Source: Thermoprotei archaeon (lineage in GTDB: Archaea > Thermoproteota > Thermoprotei > QMSL01 > B3-G16). Taken from it: 11,680 bases of DNA. The notes below the pieces were generated by a model. It was not told where the DNA came from. It did no database searches and was given only the letters and a program-made list of their open reading frames with translations. A program made the position numbers and the translations under genes. Location: assembly GCA_003649665.1 (NCBI GenBank), contig QMSL01000031.1, forward strand, positions 1 through 11,680, in the 5' to 3' direction. Of the stretch, positions 6,595-11,680 are shown piece after piece (the stretch's first letter is position 1; each line of letters starts with the position of its first letter).

Positions 6595-8073
6595 CTATCC
6601 TCCCCACTCAACAAGTCTTCCTCTTATCCTACTCCCACTTAAGGCTAATTTCCTCCCCTCATCTGCTATTTTCTGAGCATAGGGGGTTGGATACCTACCG
6701 GTTACACACGCCAAGCAGAGATTGTTAGTACCAACAGCCTCACAGAAGTCCCTTATAGTCTGATAATTCACGGAATCAACCCCTAGTATCTTAGCTATTT
6801 CCTCCTCATCTCGGTTAAATCCTATTAATTCATGAAATGTCGCCATATCAATTCCATAAAAGCATGGGCTTATTATTTTTGGAAACGTTGAAAATACGTG
6901 TATCTCCTTAGCTCCCGCTCTCCTTAAGACATGAACTATATACTTTAACGTATCGCCTCGCACTATGCTATCGTCAATTAAGGCTATGCGTTTCCCGCGT
7001 ACCTTATCATAAAGTATGTTATACTTATGGGAAACTATTGCCTCTCTCTCCCTCTTAGTCATTATGAAAGCTCTATGCCTTAAGTAACGATGCCTAACTA
7101 TAATTGGTTCTATGGGCTTTCCTGTCTCTATATGAAAGCCATAGGCTGCATCCTCTGCTGTCTGAGGGACTGGCACTATTATATCTACACGCTGAGCTAC
7201 CTCATGATATCTCCTCGCAAGTCTCCTTCCTAATTCTCTCCTTACCTCATACACGTATTTTCCATTAGAGAGCTTGGAGTCAGGTCTTGCAAAATACGCG
7301 TATTCAAAGGCACAGAGAGCCTCAGTACCATTATGAAGCTGGTAACTGTTTACATCCTCCTCTGCGACTATAAGCTCTCCTGGCGCTATCGATCTATTCT
7401 TAAGTATTCCGTTTACAGCTAAAGCTACGTTCTCTGAAGCAATACCTACAGTCTCCTCATCCTCTGAGATTCCAAAGATTAATGGCTTAATACCATGCGG
7501 ATCTCTGAATGCAAACATCTCTCCCTCACTAGTTATTCCCACAACTGAAAATGCTCCATCAACCTTCTCTAGAACTCTCTTAACTCCTTCAATTAGATCT
7601 CCCTCATCCTCTATGCCCAATAATAGTTCATACGCCAATACGTAGGCGTCTGATGTTCCATTGATTTCAATTCCCATCTCCTCAATCTCTCTTCTTAGAG
7701 GGACTACGTTCGCTATATTTCCATTATAGGCAATACATACTTTCCTACCCTCATGTGCTACTATTATTGGTTGTGCATCCTCGAATAGCTTCCTCTTATC
7801 TATGCTTCCTGATGTAGCGTAACGTACATGGCCTACTCCAAGACTCGCCCTTAGCTTAACACACCACCCACTCATTCTCTCTATATCTAAGTCTGCAATA
7901 AGACCAAGGCCTTTAACTACATTGAACTTTTTATCGTAAGTGACTATGCCATATGACTGCTGACCTCTATGATTTAGTGTTAACAAGGCCCAGTATATCG
8001 CTGGAACTACGTTCTCCCCTTTATAGCTCTTAATCCCGACTACACCACAGTCCTCGAATATTTCATCGCTCAC
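6595..8073 (-). CDS. purF: Amidophosphoribosyltransferase PurF with intact glutaminase site
   Basis: Makes 5-phosphoribosylamine from PRPP and glutamine, the committed step. From GTG 8073 the protein has 492 residues and begins MSDEIFEDCGVVG: a propeptide of 8 residues whose removal would expose Cys9 as the N-terminal nucleophile, as in Bacillus PurF. The glutaminase site is complete: HRGQQS (35-40), GHVRYATSG (Arg84), YNGNI (117-119), GTSD (Asp142), RDPHGIKPL near 190-198. The transferase half has LIDDSIVRGDTL (365-376), in which the usual RGTT is RGDT, and its flexible-loop region (RHRAFI in place of GRTFI) and PQTAEDAAYG segment are unusual. Cys254, Cys404, Cys453 and Cys456 match the four 4Fe-4S ligands. 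It overlaps purC by 11 bases. AAGGGGG 6 bases before the GTG supports this start; ATG 8097 is the alternative. Confidence 0.95.
   Translation of the reverse strand: MSDEIFEDCGVVGIKSYKGENVVPAIYWALLTLNHRGQQSYGIVTYDKKFNVVKGLGLIADLDIERMSGWCVKLRASLGVGHVRYATSGSIDKRKLFEDAQPIIVAHEGRKVCIAYNGNIANVVPLRREIEEMGIEINGTSDAYVLAYELLLGIEDEGDLIEGVKRVLEKVDGAFSVVGITSEGEMFAFRDPHGIKPLIFGISEDEETVGIASENVALAVNGILKNRSIAPGELIVAEEDVNSYQLHNGTEALCAFEYAYFARPDSKLSNGKYVYEVRRELGRRLARRYHEVAQRVDIIVPVPQTAEDAAYGFHIETGKPIEPIIVRHRYLRHRAFIMTKREREAIVSHKYNILYDKVRGKRIALIDDSIVRGDTLKYIVHVLRRAGAKEIHVFSTFPKIISPCFYGIDMATFHELIGFNRDEEEIAKILGVDSVNYQTIRDFCEAVGTNNLCLACVTGRYPTPYAQKIADEGRKLALSGSRIRGRLVEWGG
6599..6605 (-). promoter_or_regulatory. Strong ribosome binding site of the purF paralog
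   Basis: GGGGAGG on the minus strand, 7 bases before ATG 6591, overlaps the last codons of purF. It fixes the start and so confirms that the encoded protein begins MPGILG with no cysteine near its N-terminus. The strength of the site also argues against a decaying gene. Confidence 0.75.
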
Positions 8074-9079
8074 TTTGATCCCCCTTAAGTACTTCATCTA
8101 ATCCCACAACATCTATTTCATCTGCACTTTTCAATCCAACAAGCACTTCGTAAGCCCCTTTAACCCTCAGAGCTACCTGCTTTATGACGTTCTTCGGTAA
8201 TCTTGGTGGTTCTCCCTCGCCATTATACCCAATGCGTCTTAAGTACTCTCTTAAGAACTCCTTATCTAAGCAGTATCTCTCCTGAGTCCTTCCTGGCTCA
8301 TAATATTTTTCAAGCCATATCCTTGCAGAATCGTGGGTTGGTGGCTCATCTATTTGAATTATCGTTCCATTATAACGGCCGAATTCAAGCTTCACATCAG
8401 CTATAATTAGGCCTACCTTTCTCGCCTCTTTCTGATAGAACTCATAGAGCTTAAAGCATGTCTCCTCTATTTCATTCCATTCCTCTCTAGTTACGAGTCC
8501 CATAGCTATGGCCTCGTCTTTACTTATCTCTCTATCATGTCCTTTCTCGCTCTTAGTAGTAGGTGTAAGAATGGGCTCAGGGAGCTCTTCAGCTAGCTGT
8601 AATCCATTTGGAAGTTTTACTCCTGATATCTCCCTGATTCCCTTACGATAGGCCCTCCATGCAGATCCATATAGATAGCCCCTAATTATCCATTCTATAT
8701 TTATTCTCTCAGCCCTTACGACCTTAAGCGTTCTCTCGTTAAGCTGTTCTACGAAGTGATTAGGGCATATCTTCCTAGTTTTTGAGAACCAATATGCTGA
8801 TAGTAGCGTTAAGAAAATTCCCTTATATGGAATTAAATCCTTCATGACTACGTCAAAGGCCGATATCCTATCAGTATGGAATAAGAGGAGATGATCGCCC
8901 AAATAATATATGTCCCTTACCTTTCCTCGTCTTGGCTCTACCTCGCGACCAAATAACCATGAATACCTTATCGCTTTAGCATAACCTCCTTCTATAAATG
9001 GGTCGTCCACTATCTCATATTCGTATATTACATCGTGTCTCAAAGACTTGCTCCCCCATAGCCACTCTTCTTTTAGCAT
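8063..9079 (-). CDS. purC: Phosphoribosylaminoimidazole-succinocarboxamide synthase PurC (SAICAR synthetase)
   Basis: Couples CAIR and aspartate using ATP to give SAICAR. The first gene of the purine operon, 338 residues. Motifs in order are RRGKVRDIYYLG (51-62, Gly-rich loop), HTDRISAFDVV (68-78), IRGYLYGSAWR (132-142), PTTKSEKGHDR (173-183), IIADVKLEFG (225-234) and DEPPTHDSARIW (244-255). All are recognisable PurC motifs, the last being DE-x-x-T-P-D-S-S-R in most families. It is about 100 residues longer than bacterial PurC (about 237 in E. coli) and nearer in size to yeast Ade1 (306). Part of the excess is an N-terminal segment of about 50 residues ahead of GKVRDIY. The start is ATG 9079, because the TATA box centred near 9106 lies about 27 bases upstream and would give a leaderless transcript beginning at or next to this ATG. 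The frame can extend to GTG 9121, but that codon lies upstream of the promoter. Confidence 0.94.
   Translation of the reverse strand: MLKEEWLWGSKSLRHDVIYEYEIVDDPFIEGGYAKAIRYSWLFGREVEPRRGKVRDIYYLGDHLLLFHTDRISAFDVVMKDLIPYKGIFLTLLSAYWFSKTRKICPNHFVEQLNERTLKVVRAERINIEWIIRGYLYGSAWRAYRKGIREISGVKLPNGLQLAEELPEPILTPTTKSEKGHDREISKDEAIAMGLVTREEWNEIEETCFKLYEFYQKEARKVGLIIADVKLEFGRYNGTIIQIDEPPTHDSARIWLEKYYEPGRTQERYCLDKEFLREYLRRIGYNGEGEPPRLPKNVIKQVALRVKGAYEVLVGLKSADEIDVVGLDEVLKGDQSER
8080..8086 (-). promoter_or_regulatory. Ribosome binding site of purF, supports the GTG start
   Basis: AAGGGGG on the minus strand lies 6 bases before GTG 8073, inside the end of purC. It decides between GTG 8073 (8-residue propeptide before the catalytic Cys) and ATG 8097, whose upstream GGGATT is poorer. 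Confidence 0.6.
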
Positions 9080-9088
9080 TATTATGTG

Positions 9089-9093
9089 AAAAA
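9089..9093 (-). terminator. Short T-run that may end the thiL-radical SAM transcript
   Basis: A run of five T on the minus strand, about 77 bases after the radical SAM stop codon, is the only oligo-T tract in the intergenic region. Archaeal terminators are often simple T-runs, but five T is weak, so read-through into purC is likely to some extent. Confidence 0.2.
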
Positions 9094-9102
9094 TATAATC
9101 GG

Positions 9103-9118
9103 ATATAAAGGTTACTTT
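9103..9118 (-). promoter_or_regulatory. Archaeal BRE/TATA promoter of the purine operon
   Basis: On the minus strand the sequence AAAGTAACC TTTATAT reads as a purine-rich BRE followed by a TATA box (TTTATAT, 9103-9109). The box centre is about 27 bases from the purC ATG at 9079, so transcription would begin at or within a few bases of that ATG and the message would be leaderless, which is common for first genes of operons in this group of archaea. No Shine-Dalgarno site precedes the ATG, whereas every downstream gene of the operon has at least a plausible one. This supports the assignment. A second AT-rich run at about 9092-9099 could also act as a TATA box but would place the start inside purC. 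Confidence 0.7.
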
Positions 9119-9127
9119 CACATAATA

Positions 9128-9146
9128 ATGTTAATACGTTTAACAT
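9128..9146. promoter_or_regulatory. 19-base palindrome (7-5-7) upstream of the purine promoter, possible operator
   Basis: ATGTTAA TACGT TTAACAT is a perfect 7-base inverted repeat with a 5-base centre, located 49-67 bases upstream of the purC ATG and so upstream of the BRE. It overlaps the outer end of the 15-base inverted repeat by 3 bases. A weaker related pair, AACAT-CACA-ATGTT, adjoins it at 9142-9155. The size and position suit a dimeric helix-turn-helix regulator. No regulator gene is in the window, so the binding protein is unknown. Confidence 0.5.
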
Positions 9147-9169
9147 CACAATGTTTACTTCATGTATTT

Positions 9170-10885
9170 TTACTCAAATGAGAACTCTTTCGCGATCTCA
9201 TATGGTATGCCTATTCTTAATGCATCTTTTATTGACCTCAACGGCCTATTTTTCATTAGCTTAGCTACTAGTTTCTCACCAAGGCTAGGTATAAGTTTAA
9301 GGAGCTTGTAGTTTAGCTTATTGACGGGTATTGGATGAGGAAGACCTGTCACGCTTCTGTATCCATGATCGACTATTATGAAATTCATCTCTTTATATAA
9401 TGGCAATTTCATTGGTATTGCTATTAGTATAGGGTAGCTTCCTACTTGTCTAGCATAGGTTAATCTCTTCTTAGTATTGTATGCCTCAGTATATGCTTCC
9501 CTGAGTACTGTCATCTGCGGTATCACTCTTCTTAGCATCGGTAGATCTACCTCTTTTCTCATTCTCTCCTTATAGATGTGGAAAATTCTCTTATGTTTCC
9601 TGATAATACTATCGCCTACTTCCCACATCTCAGTACCTGGAAATGCCATGACCTGTCTTATGTTTATCCTACGTACCATTAGCCCTTCATTATATACCCT
9701 CTTCATGAACTCTAAGTTAAGCTCATATGTCCGTGGTGTTTCTCCCCTAAGGCCATAAACAAAGTTTATGCCTGGAAGAAGATGAGGGAGTCCATTCCAT
9801 CCTCTCCTAGCTCCTATTTCGTTTATTATTCTTATTGCCTCCATTGCCTCCTCTGGCAATACCTTTAGGTTATTTCGCCTTATTACCTCTGGATCTGCCG
9901 ATTCAAGTCCCATTGCTGCTACATCCCCAGGAGTGTGATATTCAACTATAATCTTCGTTATCTTACGTGCTTCCTCCTTCCAATGATATACTGTTCCAGG
10001 GTTTACGTTGTCTATATGTAGTGTTCTTAAGTTTGGAGCCACCCTCCTTATGCCTCGGAATAACTTAGCTATTGCCTCTACGTTTGGTTTTGGGAATTCC
10101 GTCTCACCCACGCCTATTGCCTGATAAGCATATAGATCCGGTTGTCTCCCCAGCCTTATCCTCCTTACTCCAAGTCTATACAGTTCTTCGATTTCCTTTA
10201 GGATCCCGTTAAGAGGTCTATAATCTGGTTTTCCATAAAATCTCTCTATACAGAAGGAGCATGGTCTCCCGAAGTAAGCCTTAGGGCAGCCTCTATACGT
10301 CTCTATTTCAACTATCAATCTCTCAGGATAGCATGGATGTTTAATTACTATGTGAGCTCCTCTTCTAGCAATCTCGTTTAATATAGGGCTACTCCTCGGA
10401 AGAGTAACGTAATTATTTACTCTCTCTACGCTTAACTTCTCCCTTAGCAGATCCAATAGCACGGCTTCGACATCACCATAAGCTATAACGTCAAATACCT
10501 CCTTTAGAGCATCCTTTGGTATGGCGCACCTTCCTCCCTCAACGCCAAATCCAAATCTCGCTGCTGGTCCTCCAAGCACCTTTATGGGCTCTCTTATAAG
10601 CCTCGAATACCTGATCAATTCCTCATAGCTTATTGGAGTTCCCCCTAAGTACTTACCCGGAACTGCTGTTCCTGCTATGAACACGACTATTTTCGCTTTA
10701 TTTGCAGTCCTTAGCAGTCTTGGATTCTCTCTAATTTGGTCTATGGTGAAGTATTCAACCTGCCATTCTGGTCTCTCATACCATATCGCACCTGCTACAT
10801 ATCTTTGTATAGCATCAAGATATGGAGGTACACCTAGTCCCGCTGGCTCATCAGTATAGCCGTCTATTATTACTACATCTACCAT
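9170..10885 (-). CDS. Uncharacterised radical SAM protein with C-terminal helix-hairpin-helix (COG1031-like)
   Basis: 571-residue protein in three parts. Residues 1-185 form an alpha/beta region that resembles the cobalamin-binding-like domain found before many radical SAM cores (IIDGYTDEPAGLG, VVFIAGTAVPG, VLGGPAARFG). The radical SAM core begins at YRGCPKAYFGRPCSFC, whose Cys200, Cys209 and Cys212 are spaced C-x8-C-x2-C instead of the usual C-x3-C-x2-C; it continues with RRIRLGRQPD, LHIDNVNPG, GLESADPEVIRRNN and LPGINFVYGLRGET. The C-terminus (523-560) has LLKLIPSLGEKLVAKLMKNRP, a helix-hairpin-helix of the type that binds nucleic acid non-specifically. This order fits the archaeal family COG1031, whose reaction I do not know. 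The ATG lies 2 bases after the thiL stop with GAGGG 7 bases upstream, so the two genes are co-transcribed. A tRNA or rRNA substrate is conceivable from the hairpin motif but is only a guess. Confidence 0.85.
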   Translation of the reverse strand: MVDVVIIDGYTDEPAGLGVPPYLDAIQRYVAGAIWYERPEWQVEYFTIDQIRENPRLLRTANKAKIVVFIAGTAVPGKYLGGTPISYEELIRYSRLIREPIKVLGGPAARFGFGVEGGRCAIPKDALKEVFDVIAYGDVEAVLLDLLREKLSVERVNNYVTLPRSSPILNEIARRGAHIVIKHPCYPERLIVEIETYRGCPKAYFGRPCSFCIERFYGKPDYRPLNGILKEIEELYRLGVRRIRLGRQPDLYAYQAIGVGETEFPKPNVEAIAKLFRGIRRVAPNLRTLHIDNVNPGTVYHWKEEARKITKIIVEYHTPGDVAAMGLESADPEVIRRNNLKVLPEEAMEAIRIINEIGARRGWNGLPHLLPGINFVYGLRGETPRTYELNLEFMKRVYNEGLMVRRINIRQVMAFPGTEMWEVGDSIIRKHKRIFHIYKERMRKEVDLPMLRRVIPQMTVLREAYTEAYNTKKRLTYARQVGSYPILIAIPMKLPLYKEMNFIIVDHGYRSVTGLPHPIPVNKLNYKLLKLIPSLGEKLVAKLMKNRPLRSIKDALRIGIPYEIAKEFSFE

Positions 10886-10887
10886 TT

Positions 10888-11680
10888 CTATTCCCTCAAG
10901 TGAATCCAGCCCTTCTCCTCAAGAGGACGTAGTCCTTCCTTTCCCTCTAGGTACACTCCGTATCCCTTCTCGACATACCCGATTACAGTTACCCTTACTC
11001 CGATTTTATTACATAAATCCCTTACCTGCTTCCAGCAACTAGGCTCTAGTGTGAATAATAACTCGTACTCCTCTCCTGCATGAAGTGCTAATGAAAGTGG
11101 ATCCAAGGAGTTAGCCTTGGCGTATTCTAATGCCTCCTTTGCAATAGGTATGGCCCTCTCCCTTACAATAAGCTTTACATTACTAGCTCTTGCCATCTCG
11201 TGTAAGCTACGGGAAAGACCATCACTTAAGTCTATTGCTGAATGAACACCATCTAGCTCTGAGAGCAACATGCCCAATTTTAGTCTGGCTTTAGGTCTAT
11301 ACGCGGCCTCATATATACGCCTCATATCTGAAATTCCGGTTCCGCCCTGAAGAATATAGTGGAAAGCGGCTCCCGTAAGACCAAGCTCTCCACTTATAGC
11401 TATTAGATCTCCTGGCCTCACTCCATTCCTCCACAAAGGCCTCTTAGTAACCCCTACCATAAAGCCATCTATCACTACCTCCTTACTCTCTCCTATATCT
11501 CCTCCCCATATATCAAAGCCATATTCCTTCGCGCAATCCGCTATCCCCTTATATATCTCCAGTATGCTCTTCATGTCTAGCCTCCTCGTAACGTTAAGTG
11601 ATACGAGAAATCCTAATGGCCTCGCTCCCTTTGCTGCTAAGTCACTTACGCACGAAATGGCAAGTCTCCATCCAAACTCA
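10888..11680 (-). CDS. thiL: Thiamine-monophosphate kinase ThiL (partial, 5' end missing)
   Basis: Phosphorylates thiamine monophosphate to thiamine pyrophosphate with ATP, the last step of cofactor synthesis. 263 complete codons are visible; the frame stays open to the window edge, so the start and roughly the first 50 residues, including the early Asp-rich metal site, are outside. Visible motifs are WRLAISCVSDLAAKGARPLG at the edge, WGGDIGES (canonical GGDT), ISGELGLTGAAF, AIDLSDGLSRSLHEMARAS and LHAGEEYELLF; the last two separate ThiL from its relatives PurM, SelD and HypE. The ATG at 11574 is internal, not the start, because ThiL homology continues upstream of it without a break. The gene is followed after 2 bases by the radical SAM gene. 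Nothing in the visible part bears on a thiamine riboswitch, which would lie upstream of the missing start. Confidence 0.93.
   Translation of the reverse strand, partial: EFGWRLAISCVSDLAAKGARPLGFLVSLNVTRRLDMKSILEIYKGIADCAKEYGFDIWGGDIGESKEVVIDGFMVGVTKRPLWRNGVRPGDLIAISGELGLTGAAFHYILQGGTGISDMRRIYEAAYRPKARLKLGMLLSELDGVHSAIDLSDGLSRSLHEMARASNVKLIVRERAIPIAKEALEYAKANSLDPLSLALHAGEEYELLFTLEPSCWKQVRDLCNKIGVRVTVIGYVEKGYGVYLEGKEGLRPLEEKGWIHLRE

Larger units (their letters stand above)
9077..9130. repeat. Perfect 15-base inverted repeat flanking the purine operon TATA box
   Basis: Arm 1 is 9077-9091 (CATTATTATGTGAAA on the plus strand). Arm 2 is 9116-9130 (TTTCACATAATAATG), its exact reverse complement. 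The 24-base centre contains the TATA box. Arm 1 includes the purC start codon (9077-9079) and the predicted transcription start; arm 2 lies directly upstream of the BRE. The symmetry stops exactly at 15 bases on both sides. Two sites for a regulator on either side of the core promoter would block both TBP/TFB loading and initiation. Alternatively, in read-through RNA from the thiL unit the arms could pair and hide the purC ATG. The presence of the repeat is directly visible; its function is inferred. Confidence 0.85.

Noticed and set aside
9080..9121. purC starting at GTG 9121, adding 14 residues
   Set aside because: The GTG lies upstream of the TATA box, and the added residues (KVTFISDYIFHII) are encoded by the AT-rich promoter itself.
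9080..9169. A riboswitch, small RNA gene or tRNA in the intergenic region
   Set aside because: The 90 bases are AT-rich, contain no tRNA-like or conserved riboswitch elements I can recognise, and are better explained by the promoter and its inverted repeats.
10888..11574. thiL as a complete short gene starting at ATG 11574
   Set aside because: The frame continues upstream to the window edge with clear ThiL homology (WRLAISCVSDLAAKGARPLG), so the ATG is internal.

Overview
The window looks like part of a thermophilic archaeal chromosome, probably of the Thermoproteota/TACK group. The reasons are the archaeal-type purine set (formate-dependent PurT, separate small PurS and PurL), a BRE/TATA-type promoter placed for a leaderless transcript, frequent GTG starts, Shine-Dalgarno sites of the GGAGG type, arginine codons that are mostly AGA/AGG, and a helix-hairpin-helix radical SAM protein of a kind I know mainly from archaea. 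The assignment to a lineage is an inference; no rRNA or tRNA is present to confirm it.

All genes lie on the minus strand, so the window is read from high to low coordinates. Positions 11680-9170 hold a two-gene unit: the C-terminal part of thiL (thiamine-monophosphate kinase, entering from outside) followed after 2 bases by an uncharacterised radical SAM protein with a C-terminal helix-hairpin-helix. Positions 9169-9080 are the only real intergenic region (90 bases). It carries the promoter of the next operon and striking symmetrical sequence around it. Positions 9079-1 hold a tightly packed purine operon in the order purC, purF (complete), purF paralog (degenerate glutaminase), purD, purT, purS, purL. 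purL runs off the window before its stop.

Together the purine genes cover steps 1-4 of IMP synthesis (PRPP to phosphoribosylamine by PurF, to GAR by PurD, to FGAR by PurT with formate, to FGAM by PurL/PurS) plus step 7 (SAICAR by PurC). PurQ, the glutaminase partner of small PurL, is not in the window, nor are PurM, PurE, PurB or the final formylation and cyclisation enzymes. Gene joints are overlaps of 4 bases (GTGA twice, ATGA once) or 11 bases, or gaps of 3-4 bases, which suggests translational coupling.

The most interesting feature is the pair of adjacent purF genes. The first has a complete glutaminase site but a phosphoribosyltransferase domain that departs from the usual motifs. The second has lost the N-terminal cysteine and every glutamine-binding residue I could check, yet keeps a canonical PRPP loop and all four iron-sulfur cysteines. 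This complementary pattern suggests a two-subunit amidophosphoribosyltransferase. The second point of interest is a perfect 15-base inverted repeat flanking the TATA box of the purine operon, one arm of which includes the purC start codon, with a further 19-base palindrome next to it.
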